Assembly: GCA_019310535.1 (NCBI GenBank)
Contig: JAFDED010000040.1
Location: 1-35,375, forward strand
Source of the DNA: Deltaproteobacteria bacterium
GTDB taxonomy: Bacteria > Desulfobacterota > JAFDED01
Length of the DNA stretch: 35,375 nucleotides
Reading direction: 5' to 3'
Shown here: positions 14,589 to 23,263 of the stretch, one piece after another
How the letters are laid out: each line of letters begins with the position of its first letter
Position numbering within the stretch: the first letter of the stretch is position 1
The notes under the pieces: generated by a model
What the model was told of the DNA's origin: nothing
The model's database searches: none
The model's input: the letters and a program-made list of their open reading frames with translations, nothing else
Translations under genes and position numbers: made by a program

Positions 14589-17396
14589 ATGGCGGATAGC
14601 ACATTGATATCGGCGCTTCGGGATATTGTCGGCCCGGAGTATGGTTTCTCCTCCCGCGTGGACCTGTCGGTCTATGGATATGATGCATCTCTGGTTCAGC
14701 ACGTCCCCGACGCGGTGGTCTTGCCCGGATCCACGGAGGAAGTCCGGCGGGTGGTGGAACTGGCCGGTACCCGTGGAATACCCTATGTGGTGAGGGGTTC
14801 CGGCACGAACTTAAGCGGCGGCTCCATACCGCTGCACGGGGGGATTGTGCTGCACCTCTCCCGGATGAAGCGCATTCTGGATATCGACCTCAAGAACAGG
14901 AGCGTTCTGGTTGAACCCGGCGTTTACAACCAGGCTCTTCAGGATGCGCTGGCCCCCTTGGGGTATCATTATGCTCCCGATCCTGCCAGCCAGAAGGTCT
15001 CCACCCTCGGAGGGAACCTGGGGGAGAACGCGGGCGGCCCCCACTGCCTGAAATACGGGGTGACTGTCGACCACGTCCTCGCGGTGGAGTGGGTTGACCC
15101 TGAAGGCCGGGTGACATGGATCGGGGGGCGCTGCCCCGATGCGCCGGGCTATGACCTGGTGGGACTGCTGGTGGGAGCGGAAGGGACCCTGGGGATTGTA
15201 ACCCGTTTGCTGCTGCGCATCATGCCCCTGCCCGAGAGAGTGATTACTTTTCTCGCCCTTTATGACAGCATCGAATCGGCGGGGAGCACCGTTTCCGCAA
15301 TCATAGGCCGGGGCATCGTGCCGGCCACACTGGAGATGATGGACCGGTTGGTGATTCGGGCCGTGGAGGAATCCGTCCATGCCGGATATCCCACGGACGC
15401 GGAGGCCGTGCTGATTATCGAGGTGGACGGGCCCGCGGAGGGCCTGGATCGGCAGGCGACCCGGATAGAAAAAATCTGCCGGGAAAACGGTGTCCGGGAA
15501 CTCCAGCGCGCCCGGGACCCGGGGGAGAGAGAGCGACTCTGGGCGGGGCGGCGCGGCGCTTTCGGGGCGGTGGCCCGCTTGCGGCCCCGTTATCTCGTCT
15601 GCGACGGCACTGTTCCCAGGACACGCCTGCCGGAGGTGCTCCGAAAAGTACGGGACGTTGGAGAGAAGCACGGCCTGCCCGTCGGCAATGTCTTTCACGC
15701 CGGGGATGGCAATCTCCACCCTCTGATTCTTTTTGACGACCGCGATCCGGAGGAACTGCAGCGCGTCCATGAGGCGGGGCGTGAGATCCTTCAAATTTGC
15801 GTGGACGCGGGCGGCACCATCAGCGGTGAACACGGGATCGGCGCGGAAAAAATCGACCTCATGACCCTGCTCTATACATCCGCCGAGCTGGCGGCCTTCA
15901 GGAAAGTGAAAAGAGCCCTGGATCGGCGCGGCCTTTGCAACCCCGGAAAAGTCATACCCGCGGCGGACTCCGCGGCCGTGCAAAAACAGCCCTCCAAAAA
16001 GGATGACGGGTCGGACATCCGCCGACTGCTGGAAAATGTGGACGGCCTTCAGTTCACAGATGACGCGGGCCCGCGGGATCAATACGCGGCGGATGGGGTG
16101 AGGCCTGAATGGGTTCTCTTCCCGACGCATCCGGATCAGGTGTCTGCAATACTCCATATTGCGCAAACGATGGGGATCGCGGTGATCCCCCGGGGCGGCG
16201 GCACAGGCATGCACGAAGGCCTGCCCCTTCAGCGGGGGGAACTTGCCCTGGTGCTCTCCGGGATGGATCGGGTCCTGGAGTGGGACGTGGATAACCTGGT
16301 GGTCTCCGTCGAGGCGGGAATGCCCCTTGCCGTATTGCAGGAAAAGCTCGCCGGCACCGGGAAAGGATATTTTTTGCCCCTGGATCCCCCCGGCGGCGGA
16401 AACGCCGGCATGGGCGGGATATACGCCGCGAACAGTTGGGGGCCGTGGCGATTGGGGTACGGGACCGTTCGCGACCTTGTGCTCGGGGTGGAGGTGGTCT
16501 TGCCGGGAGGCGACCGTGTGCGACTGGGCGGACGCACGGTGAAGAATGTATCAGGATACGACCTGACCCGGTTGATGGTGGGCGCTCTGGGCACGCTGGG
16601 AGTGGTGACAGCCCTGACACTCAAGGTGTTCCCCTTGCCTGAGGCGCGCTCGGTGGTTCTTGCCTTGTTCGATGAAGAAACAGAGGGGAGCTACGATGCC
16701 GTGTCCGGGATTATGGGCTCGCGGGTGACACCCGTCTTCCTGGAGTGGTTGGATGGCCGGAGCGCCCATGAGACTTTTTCGGAACTCCGCAATAATCCTC
16801 TTCCCCGGGAAACGTTCCAGGTTCTGTTCGATGCTGAATCCCATGTCTGTATCCTGGCCGTGGGTTTCCATGGTTTGAGGGAAGCGGTCGAGGCGCATGC
16901 GCTGGAGGCGGAAAGTATCTGCCGGAAGGCGGGGGCGAGGCGGGTCGCCGCGTTCCGCGAACTCCCGGGGGAACGGATTCATACAGCCCTCCAGGAGGCC
17001 GGGGCCGCGTCGGCGTCAAAGGAGCCGGAAGCACTGGCGCTGCGGATCAGCGTCCCCATTGGAGAGTGGGCCGGCGCGGTGGAGAAACTCCGGGAGGAGT
17101 GCCGCGCTCTGGGGCTTCGCTGCTCGACGCGGGCCCATGCCGGGTGTGGAACAGTCCGTTCCCGCGTGGTGGGTCAAGACAGGGGACTGAAGAGCCTGCT
17201 CGATGTGTTGCTCAGGATTCCGCCCCGGGAAGGGCATATCCGGCTGGACAGGCTTCCCGGCAGCCTGAAAGGGAAGGTGCCTGTGTGGGGAAATCCCGGG
17301 TATGAGGGCTGGCGGTGGATGGGCCGCTTGCGTGAAGCGCTGGACCCCCGCCGAATTTGCAACCCGGGCAGGTTGCCGGCAGAGGTGGATTCATGA
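14589..17396 (+). CDS. GlcD-GlcE fusion: FAD-linked 2-hydroxyacid (glycolate/D-lactate) oxidase
   Basis: A 935-aa flavoprotein made of two related FAD_binding_4 units in tandem. The N-terminal half (about 1-460) is GlcD-like: VRGSGTNLSGGSIPLHGG binds FAD, with GNVFHAGDGNLHP (about 367) and GEHGIGAEK (about 413) in the FAD_oxidase_C part. The C-terminal half (about 485-935) is GlcE-like, with PRGGGTGMHEG (about 534) and VKNVSGYDL (about 650). It should oxidise glycolate, D-lactate or a similar acid and pass electrons to the GlcF-like iron-sulfur subunit. I chose the ATG at 14589 because AGGAGGG lies 6 nt upstream. It overlaps glcF by ATGA. The substrate is not decided by sequence. Confidence 0.92.
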   Translation: MADSTLISALRDIVGPEYGFSSRVDLSVYGYDASLVQHVPDAVVLPGSTEEVRRVVELAGTRGIPYVVRGSGTNLSGGSIPLHGGIVLHLSRMKRILDIDLKNRSVLVEPGVYNQALQDALAPLGYHYAPDPASQKVSTLGGNLGENAGGPHCLKYGVTVDHVLAVEWVDPEGRVTWIGGRCPDAPGYDLVGLLVGAEGTLGIVTRLLLRIMPLPERVITFLALYDSIESAGSTVSAIIGRGIVPATLEMMDRLVIRAVEESVHAGYPTDAEAVLIIEVDGPAEGLDRQATRIEKICRENGVRELQRARDPGERERLWAGRRGAFGAVARLRPRYLVCDGTVPRTRLPEVLRKVRDVGEKHGLPVGNVFHAGDGNLHPLILFDDRDPEELQRVHEAGREILQICVDAGGTISGEHGIGAEKIDLMTLLYTSAELAAFRKVKRALDRRGLCNPGKVIPAADSAAVQKQPSKKDDGSDIRRLLENVDGLQFTDDAGPRDQYAADGVRPEWVLFPTHPDQVSAILHIAQTMGIAVIPRGGGTGMHEGLPLQRGELALVLSGMDRVLEWDVDNLVVSVEAGMPLAVLQEKLAGTGKGYFLPLDPPGGGNAGMGGIYAANSWGPWRLGYGTVRDLVLGVEVVLPGGDRVRLGGRTVKNVSGYDLTRLMVGALGTLGVVTALTLKVFPLPEARSVVLALFDEETEGSYDAVSGIMGSRVTPVFLEWLDGRSAHETFSELRNNPLPRETFQVLFDAESHVCILAVGFHGLREAVEAHALEAESICRKAGARRVAAFRELPGERIHTALQEAGAASASKEPEALALRISVPIGEWAGAVEKLREECRALGLRCSTRAHAGCGTVRSRVVGQDRGLKSLLDVLLRIPPREGHIRLDRLPGSLKGKVPVWGNPGYEGWRWMGRLREALDPRRICNPGRLPAEVDS

Positions 17397-18664
17397 TCGA
17401 CGAACCGCTGAACGCTGTTTACCAGGAAGTCTCCCGCTGCAACAAATGCGGCTTTTGCCAGCCTGCGTGCCCCGTATTCCAGATAACCGGACTGGAGAGG
17501 GCGGTCGCCCGGGGGCATAACGCCCACCTGCGCGACATCATCGAGGGTAATCTGACCATGACGGAGGAGATGAAGGCGCCGCTCTTCGAATGCCTCTTGT
17601 GCCGGGCCTGTGTCAGCAGTTGTTTCCCCGCGGTCAATACTCCCGAGAACGTTGTCGCAGGGCGTGAGGCATACCTGCGGGAGCTGGGACAGCCCCGGTT
17701 CATGCGGTTCGTGTTCCGCCGGCTTTTACCCGACCCATCGCGGTTGTCGCGCTACATCCGGCTTGCGGCGGCGGCCAAAAACACGGGCTTGAGCCGGGTG
17801 GCCCGCACCCTGGGGGTACTTAAATGGATCGGCAAGGACCTGGAGAAAGCTGAAGACCTTCTGACACGACTTCCCCTGTATTCCCTCCGGGGCCGGGCGC
17901 GGCTTCAAAGGGACTCACCCGGAGCGAGCGAGCGCTTCCGGGTGGCATATTTCGTGGGATGCGGCATCGATCACGCCGTCCCCGAAATCGGGGAGGCCGC
18001 CATCCGGGTGCTGGCCTCTGCAGGGTGCTCGGTTCAGATTCTGGATAATGTTTGCTGCGGGCTGCCGGCCTATGGCCACGGAGACCTTGACGCGGCCAGA
18101 CACCTGGCGCGGAAAAACCTGGATATCCTGTCCGGCCTCCAGGCGGATGTCATTGTGACCGAATGCGCCAGTTGCTCCTCCTTTCTGAAAGACTACCCGC
18201 GGCTGCTGGAAGGATCCGGGGATGCGGAGCGGGCCGGGGGTTTTTCCGCCCGGGTCGAAGGATTAAGCCAGTGGCTGGAGAAGATCGGGTTTGAGCCGGC
18301 GTCCTCCGGCCTGCGCGGGAAGCTGACTTTTCACGACCCCTGCCACCTGGGCCGATACCAGGGGATGAAGGACCAGCCCCGGGCGCTTCTGAAAACTCTG
18401 CCGGGAGTGGAGTTCCTGGAAATGCGGGAGGCGGACTGGTGCTGCGGCGCGGCGGGAACGTACAACATCTTTCACCATGATCAGTCCATGCGCATCCTGG
18501 ATCGGAAAATGGATAATCTGGCGCATTCCGGCGCCGATATCGTGGTCACGGAGTGCCCCGGCTGCTATATACAACTGGCATACGGTGTGCGCAGGCGCGG
18601 CCTCCCCGTGAGCGTCCTTCACCTGTCCCAGGCGCTGGATATATCACCGGTGGAGAAGCCGTAA
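17393..18664 (+). CDS. glcF: GlcF-like iron-sulfur subunit (two 4Fe-4S, two CCG domains)
   Basis: A 423-aa protein carrying electrons from the GlcDE fusion. Two ferredoxin motifs lie at the N-terminus: C16xxC19xxC22xxxC26P, and C67xxC70xxC73xxxC77. Two cysteine-rich CCG domains follow, with CCGLPAYGHGD in the first and HDPCHLG, WCCGAAGTYN and ECPGCY in the second. This is the layout of GlcF, LldE/LutA and HdrB-like proteins. The ATG at 17393 overlaps the glcDE stop and has AGAGGTGG upstream. No membrane helix is present, so electrons probably go to a membrane quinone partner or soluble carrier encoded elsewhere. Confidence 0.93.
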   Translation: MIDEPLNAVYQEVSRCNKCGFCQPACPVFQITGLERAVARGHNAHLRDIIEGNLTMTEEMKAPLFECLLCRACVSSCFPAVNTPENVVAGREAYLRELGQPRFMRFVFRRLLPDPSRLSRYIRLAAAAKNTGLSRVARTLGVLKWIGKDLEKAEDLLTRLPLYSLRGRARLQRDSPGASERFRVAYFVGCGIDHAVPEIGEAAIRVLASAGCSVQILDNVCCGLPAYGHGDLDAARHLARKNLDILSGLQADVIVTECASCSSFLKDYPRLLEGSGDAERAGGFSARVEGLSQWLEKIGFEPASSGLRGKLTFHDPCHLGRYQGMKDQPRALLKTLPGVEFLEMREADWCCGAAGTYNIFHHDQSMRILDRKMDNLAHSGADIVVTECPGCYIQLAYGVRRRGLPVSVLHLSQALDISPVEKP

Positions 18665-18670
18665 AAGCGG

Positions 18671-18713
18671 GGGCGCCATGCGCTTCCCTGCTCAGGCTCC
18701 GCCAGCGGCGCCC
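18671..18713 (+). terminator. Hairpin between converging glcF and MFS genes
   Basis: Arms GGGCGCC (18671-18677) and GGCGCCC (18707-18713) enclose about 29 nt and are followed by GATTACTTTTCAT. It sits between the converging stops at 18664 and 18723, where a shared terminator is expected. The long loop and short T-run keep confidence modest. Confidence 0.4.
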
Positions 18714-18722
18714 GATTACTTT

Positions 18723-19934
18723 TCATATAAGCTTGCGGAGCAAAAGAACAATAATTCCTGCGATGCTGAGCCCAAGCGCAAGACCGACGAATACCGGGTC
18801 CAGCCCCTGAATATCGATCAGCCTGCCAATCAACGGGGTGATGATCCCCGTTGTTTCCATGGACATCAGGTAATAGATGCCTAAAGCGAGGGCCCGGCGG
18901 TTCAGGGGAACCACGTCGGCAATCAGGGACTCCATGGTGGGCATGCGCATACTGATCACCACACCGTATGCTGTAATAAAGGTCAGGAGCAGCCCCACTC
19001 CGGGTGACAGCGTCGCGGCCAGAAGCAAAGGGCCGGAAAGGGCGACCGAGAGGAGGATCACGGCCTTGCGGCCCAGGCGGTCCGAAAGGCTTCCGCCGAG
19101 AGGAGCGCCGACGATACCCGCCCCGTAAACCAGCCCGACGGCTATACCTGCCAACCCAATGGGTAAACCATGCCGGTCCACCAGGTACATGGGCAGGTAG
19201 GAATTGACGCTGGCGGATACCAGTTGGATCAGAAGGCAGATGCTTGCCAGGGTGCCGATGGCGCGGAAAATCTCCCAAAAACTTATGGATACTGTTTCGC
19301 CGGCACGGGTATCAGCGCCCGCGGTTGCGTTCGATCCCTGCGCCGGGAGCGCGGCCGCAACAGGCTCTGGTTGCGGGTCTTCCGTCGTGATCCATATCAT
19401 GATGCTGGAGAGAATGGCTGGAAAAGCGAGGATGATGAACGACCAGCGCCAGTTGCCGCTCCACTGGGCGATGGAAACAGCCAGGATCGGCGTCAAGAGA
19501 AAGCTCAGGCTTCCCCCAATGATGTGAATCCCCAGAGAGCGGCCCCGTTGTCCCCTGGGTACGGATTGCGAAAGGAACGACGAGGCCGGAGGATGGTACG
19601 TGCCGCCCAGGATTCCCATGGCGATGAAACCGGGAATCATTTGCCAGTAACTGGTGGTCGCGCCTATGGCTATCGAACACAGTGCGGTTCCTATCAAGCC
19701 CAGCAGGATGACCCTCCTGCGGCTCGTTCTGTCGGCTATCAGCGCCATGGGAATCTGACCCAGGCCGTGAGAAATGCTGAACGCCGAGACAAGTAAACCT
19801 GACTGCATATAGCTGATCCCGAAGGTGTCCCGGATCATCGGAAGCAGCGGCACCAGCGCCCCGGTACTGAGATGGTGAGAAAAATGGGCCACGGTGAACT
19901 GCGGAATGATGAATCTGGTTCGGAGGCGCGCCAT
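18723..19934 (-). CDS. MFS transporter
   Basis: A 403-aa protein with about 12 hydrophobic helices in two halves, joined by a hydrophilic loop around EDPQPEPVAAALPAQ. The MFS signature between helices 2 and 3 is visible as ADRTSRRRVILLG, with its counterpart SDRLGRKAVILL in the second half. The start TVAHFSHHLSTGALVPLLPMI recalls fosmidomycin-resistance-like exporters. The substrate is unknown; carboxylate or drug transport is possible, and the adjacent hydroxyacid oxidase makes an organic acid conceivable but is only context. I chose the ATG at 19934; a GTG four codons upstream is an alternative. Neither has a strong ribosome site. Confidence 0.88.
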   Translation of the reverse strand: MARLRTRFIIPQFTVAHFSHHLSTGALVPLLPMIRDTFGISYMQSGLLVSAFSISHGLGQIPMALIADRTSRRRVILLGLIGTALCSIAIGATTSYWQMIPGFIAMGILGGTYHPPASSFLSQSVPRGQRGRSLGIHIIGGSLSFLLTPILAVSIAQWSGNWRWSFIILAFPAILSSIMIWITTEDPQPEPVAAALPAQGSNATAGADTRAGETVSISFWEIFRAIGTLASICLLIQLVSASVNSYLPMYLVDRHGLPIGLAGIAVGLVYGAGIVGAPLGGSLSDRLGRKAVILLSVALSGPLLLAATLSPGVGLLLTFITAYGVVISMRMPTMESLIADVVPLNRRALALGIYYLMSMETTGIITPLIGRLIDIQGLDPVFVGLALGLSIAGIIVLLLRKLI

Positions 19935-20044
19935 AAAAGCCTGCACTTTGCAATACCGGGCTTCAGGGACAGCAATGGCCCTGGTGGAGAAATCGCCGGT
20001 TGACGGTTTGTATCGACTACCGGGCTTTACCGGCTAATAATAAA

Positions 20045-20072
20045 CCCCACCTTCTGCCCGGAACGGGTGGGG
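20045..20072. repeat. Hairpin upstream of the MFS gene
   Basis: Arms CCCCACC (20045-20051) and GGTGGGG (20066-20072) with a 14-nt loop. It lies in the gap between the MFS start and the prophage border. It may be a leader structure, a terminator remnant or a dispersed repeat. The region 20073-20235 is AT-rich and shows no gene. Confidence 0.45.
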
Positions 20073-20235
20073 TCGATTACTGGCCGAACGGTGTGTCCCC
20101 GAGGAGCATGCATGTATTTTTCTACATAAGATATACACCCTTTGTAAACAGGTCAAGCTTATTTTCCATGTGGCATTGCAATATAGATTATCCACTATAC
20201 TATGACAGGCTGCCGCGGGCGGAGTAAAAGGCTTC

Positions 20236-20351
20236 GCCGGTGAAACCGGCTATGAGAAGGCACGGGCAAGCCCGCGGCTTTGCCCGTTGCACCCAATTGA
20301 TGATAGGGGCGGCTCGCGAACCGCCCTTCCATCGCGGCGATCTCATCAATT
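20236..20351. repeat. Cluster of palindromes at the left edge of the prophage module
   Basis: Three hairpins in a row: GCCGGT-GAA-ACCGGC (20236-20250), ACGGGCAA / TTGCCCGT (20262-20287), and GGGCGG / CCGCCC (20307-20326). The last is enclosed by a 9-bp outer inverted repeat AATTGATGA (20295-20303) / TCATCAATT (20343-20351), which could extrude as a long cruciform. The cluster marks the transition from chromosomal to phage genes. Confidence 0.7.
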
Positions 20352-20445
20352 TTGCAAGCTGCACAGTATTTGACAGCTCAAAATACGTCTCCAGGCCGCT
20401 TGGTAAGAGACGCCCTGATCATGATGTAATCCCGATTCTTCCTGT

Positions 20446-20468
20446 ACACCGGGTCCGGAGCCCGGTGT
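20446..20468 (-). terminator. Strong hairpin after the last phage late gene
   Basis: A perfect 8-bp stem ACACCGGG / CCCGGTGT with a 7-nt loop lies 13 bp past the holin-like gene stop in the direction of transcription. No T-run follows, so it may be a Rho-assisted terminator or an RNA 3'-end stabiliser, not a classical intrinsic terminator. Confidence 0.45.
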
Positions 20469-20481
20469 TTGAGTCCCGTTT

Positions 20482-20697
20482 CTACACCATTGTTGAAGCG
20501 GGGAAGGATCGACTGTTCTCCTCGACGATCTTCTCCCGGTTCCTATTAAGCGCCAGAAAATCCACAAAACGCCGGATGACGTCCAGGATCTCATCATCCA
20601 CCCTGCTGGGCGTGAGCTTGGCTATAAAGCTCGCCGCGGTGACAATATAGGTGATTGTCGTCAAAATGTCCCCCCAGTGCTCCATAATCCAGTCCAT
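20482..20697 (-). CDS. Small holin-like membrane protein
   Basis: A 71-aa protein with one hydrophobic segment near the N-terminus (ILTTITYIVTAASFIAKL) and a charged C-terminal half (RRFVDFLALNRNREKIVEEN). GAAAGGAG precedes the ATG. It lies 12 bp downstream of the endolysin as the last gene of the late operon. Size, topology and position fit a holin or another lysis-cassette protein, but no specific holin family is recognised. Confidence 0.6.
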   Translation of the reverse strand: MDWIMEHWGDILTTITYIVTAASFIAKLTPSRVDDEILDVIRRFVDFLALNRNREKIVEENSRSFPASTMV

Positions 20698-20709
20698 CGA
20701 TCTCTCCTT

Positions 20710-21057
20710 TCAATAGGTCCAGATGACATTCTGTGGTTTGGTATTATCTGTATCGAAATGGATGAACCCATTCCCGACCCCGATACGGGAAACAGCCAGG
20801 AAAAACAGGTTCGTCAAAAGCTTCCACCTCTCCTCAGGGGTGCGGCAGCGGACATCCACCGCCAGACCCTTGAGATGGCCGCTGGTCCTGCTTCCGCCCA
20901 CCTGTTCGTTGTGCCGCGGGCACCTGAAGCCGGATGTCACCATAATCCCCTGCATGAGCTGATCCAGCCTCTGCACAATGGCCAGAGTCGCGGGCTCCAC
21001 ACCCCCCTCACCGCAGCAGGGGCAGGGATAGGCCGTTGTACTGCTCTTTATCGTCAT
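20710..21057 (-). CDS. Phage endolysin, M15-family peptidase
   Basis: A 115-aa zinc peptidase of the D-Ala-D-Ala carboxypeptidase-like M15 family, predicted to cut peptidoglycan peptides during lysis. The metal-site pattern is visible as SGHLKGLAVDV (His61, Asp68) and FIHFD (His100, Asp102). The region SGFRCPRHNEQVGGS is the usual lead-in. An N-terminal CPCC sequence is extra and may bind metal. The length is that of a single catalytic domain without a cell-wall-binding module. GGAGAAAAGGC precedes the ATG. It sits beside a holin-like gene and downstream of a membrane/coiled-coil protein, forming a lysis cassette. Confidence 0.85.
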   Translation of the reverse strand: MTIKSSTTAYPCPCCGEGGVEPATLAIVQRLDQLMQGIMVTSGFRCPRHNEQVGGSRTSGHLKGLAVDVRCRTPEERWKLLTNLFFLAVSRIGVGNGFIHFDTDNTKPQNVIWTY

Positions 21058-21089
21058 GCCTTTTCTCCAATCAGCCTCACATGAGCCAA

Positions 21090-21323
21090 TTACTTTCCAT
21101 TAATTTTCATCGGAAGATCCCTGATGTCCGCCTTGATTTCTTTGAGATCCTGCTTCATCTCTTCCAGCTTTTCATCGATGCGGCGATGACGCTCATCACA
21201 GACCTGCTGAAAAACCGTGTTATCCTCCAGCCTGTTCATCCGGCAATTCAGGTTGCGCCAGATAAAACCAATGAACGCAATTCCACCCGCTGCTCCGGCA
21301 ATAACTTTTTCTATGTTTTCCAT
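21090..21323 (-). CDS. Small membrane-anchored coiled-coil phage protein
   Basis: A 77-aa protein with an N-terminal hydrophobic helix (VIAGAAGGIAFIGFIW) followed by a charged heptad-like helix (RRIDEKLEEMKQDLKEIKADI). This resembles spanin-like (Rz) or haemolysin XhlA-like lysis accessories, but I cannot assign it to either. I chose the ATG at 21323 (MENIEK), which starts just before the helix; longer in-frame starts run into the upstream gene. The ribosome site is weak. It is next to the endolysin gene. Confidence 0.6.
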   Translation of the reverse strand: MENIEKVIAGAAGGIAFIGFIWRNLNCRMNRLEDNTVFQQVCDERHRRIDEKLEEMKQDLKEIKADIRDLPMKINGK

Positions 21324-21409
21324 GTATTGATAACCCGGTGTGAGGGGCCGTGTCGTTCCCCATTGCGGTGCGTCGTTTTTGCACTGGAAACTCTCAATAC
21401 GCAGTGCGT

Positions 21410-21811
21410 TCACACGATCCCCGCGTGGTCCCGCAAATAACAAATCATTTTCGCCATCGCCTTGAGCACCTGCCTGGCGCCGGCAAGGTCGGTTATGTCA
21501 GCCTCTATGTAATCCTCCGCCTCCTGCGCCGTCCACGAGGCCCAGCCCGGGATGTTGCGGATAGAGGGTTCGGCGGCGGCCCTGCGGTTTTGCTTCGCAT
21601 TCCATTCGGCCAGGGCGGCGTCGGGATCGTGGGAATCCAGCGCCGCCCGAAGATCGTTTTCTCTCGCCGGGTCATGGTTTATAACGCGGATGGAGCCCTC
21701 TCTTATCCCCTCTACATCAACAAAGGTGGTCTCAACCCCGCACGTGGGATCAACCGCTTTGAGTTCTTTTACTATCGTGTGAAAGTGCCACCTGCCGCTC
21801 ACTTGAATCAT
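21410..21811 (-). CDS. Phage protein downstream of tail fibre, unknown function
   Basis: A 133-aa soluble protein, beginning MIQVSGRWHFHTIVKEL, mixed alpha/beta, with a central helix-rich stretch (ALAEWNAKQNRRAAAE). It starts at a TAATG overlap with the tail-fibre stop and has GGAGGAGG upstream. Small genes at this place are often tail-fibre chaperones or assembly proteins. That is inference from position only. Confidence 0.65.
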   Translation of the reverse strand: MIQVSGRWHFHTIVKELKAVDPTCGVETTFVDVEGIREGSIRVINHDPARENDLRAALDSHDPDAALAEWNAKQNRRAAAEPSIRNIPGWASWTAQEAEDYIEADITDLAGARQVLKAMAKMICYLRDHAGIV

Positions 21812-23193
21812 TATGCAGCCTCCTCCGGTATCAGCGTGACAACCACGTCAGTAAAGGTATTGCCCTTATAAAAAGTAACGTTGCCCGGAGTCACCTGGCT
21901 TGTCCACACCTGTATCTTCGCTGTTTCGAAAACCGGCGATGCGCCGCCGCGCCATGTCCTCGCTCCCGCGATGACAGCCCTGATACCATTGCCACTACAC
22001 GTAGCGAGCGGCTCAACGGTTTCTTCGTTTTTCTGCTGGAGGTGCACCCGGACCCTTGTGTTGTGGTTGGCTGTATTGTGGTACGAGGTGGAAGTGAATT
22101 CAACGATCGCAGCCCAGCCGGGAGGCCACAGAAAATCGACCTCCACGCCCGTATCCTCCCAGGTGGACGCATTGCCCGGAGAATAAGTGCCCGAGGTTAA
22201 AGCGTTTCTGACCGAGGCGGTTTTTCCCTCGAATCTGCTGTGGCAAGTCTCATCCGCAATCTGCGTGCTTCCATCCGTCCTGAGCCACCCAACGTGCCTG
22301 CAGTGGGCCGCGTCTCCGGTCGTGCCGAGATACCCGTTGCTGTTCGGAGCCGTGGCGCTGTAGCGCAGCTCGTTGGGGTTGGTGGAATGATTCTGGCCGA
22401 GTAGATATACATAGTAAGTAGCGTCCGCCGCCGGGTCGCCGGCGCTGATGCTCCCGTCCGCGTTGAGCAGGTAATTTCCCGCGGTCAACGCCCTTTCTAT
22501 ATCCGATGCGAGACTGGTATAATCACCGCCGACTTCAATTAACTTACTTGTCCCGGCAAGACCCGTCAGCCGCCCCGTGTCCGCGTCCTTCCGCTCAAAC
22601 CTGCCATCCTTGAGGCCGGTGATGATGTACTTGTGCTTGTGATCACTGCGGGCTGCAGAACCTGCCGAGCCTTCCGCCGAGGCATCCCCCAGCGCGGTGG
22701 TGCCGGGGGCGGCGCAGGGAAAGGGGTGCTCATGATCCTCCTTGGCCGCCAGCGATGACGAACCGGCGGAGCCGGCATCGCCGGGATTTATTTCCACAGG
22801 CGCGGCCGCGCCGGTGGAGAACTGGACGGTGAGAGTGGGAATACTTTTGACGTCCACCTGCTGGTCGCCGTCGCCGTCCACGGCTATCTGCTTTTGAGCG
22901 GGCCCGGGAGCCAGGCCCATCAATTTCGCCTCGTGGGCGTTGAGGTCCACGGCGGGTGAGGAGAGGATGTCCACCTGAAGATCACCGGCCGAGTCAACGT
23001 GCACCTTTCGGTCCACAGCACCATCATTGCCCCGCATGGTCACCTGGTCCACCGTGGCGTTCACCACGGCCGAGGCGATGTCAACCTGAAGATGCCCGTC
23101 ACCGTCGGCCGCCAGGGGGACATCCACGCCCGATGACTGCCCGAAAAGCTTCATTTTAAGAAATCCGGCGATTTGATTGATGACCCTGGGCAT
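21811..23193 (-). CDS. Tail fibre / receptor-binding protein
   Basis: A 460-aa protein with a modular, low-hydrophobic sequence. The N-terminal region has three related segments ending in QVD (DGDGHLQVD, SAGDLQVD, DGDGDQQVD). The middle carries two S/K-x-DHxH motifs (KEDHEHPF, RSDHKHKY), a pattern seen in phage tail fibres where histidines line a trimeric stem. A beta-rich C-terminal head follows (TYYVYLLGQNHS, TFYKGNTFTDVVVTL). I infer host-receptor binding. The ATG at 23193 follows GAGG by 5 nt; an upstream GTG is part of that ribosome site. Confidence 0.75.
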   Translation of the reverse strand: MPRVINQIAGFLKMKLFGQSSGVDVPLAADGDGHLQVDIASAVVNATVDQVTMRGNDGAVDRKVHVDSAGDLQVDILSSPAVDLNAHEAKLMGLAPGPAQKQIAVDGDGDQQVDVKSIPTLTVQFSTGAAAPVEINPGDAGSAGSSSLAAKEDHEHPFPCAAPGTTALGDASAEGSAGSAARSDHKHKYIITGLKDGRFERKDADTGRLTGLAGTSKLIEVGGDYTSLASDIERALTAGNYLLNADGSISAGDPAADATYYVYLLGQNHSTNPNELRYSATAPNSNGYLGTTGDAAHCRHVGWLRTDGSTQIADETCHSRFEGKTASVRNALTSGTYSPGNASTWEDTGVEVDFLWPPGWAAIVEFTSTSYHNTANHNTRVRVHLQQKNEETVEPLATCSGNGIRAVIAGARTWRGGASPVFETAKIQVWTSQVTPGNVTFYKGNTFTDVVVTLIPEEAA

Positions 23194-23263
23194 GTTCACC
23201 TCATCGAATCAAAAGGATAAAGGGTAAAGATCAGCAGCCTTCTTCCATTTCTATTTTCCTGAA

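Noticed and set aside
20446..20486. tRNA 3'-end-like sequence (TTTGAGTCCCG followed by CTACACCA), possible attachment site
   Set aside because: No matching acceptor 5' strand, D-arm or anticodon arm upstream, and the sequence includes the stop codon of the holin-like gene. I found no second copy in the window.
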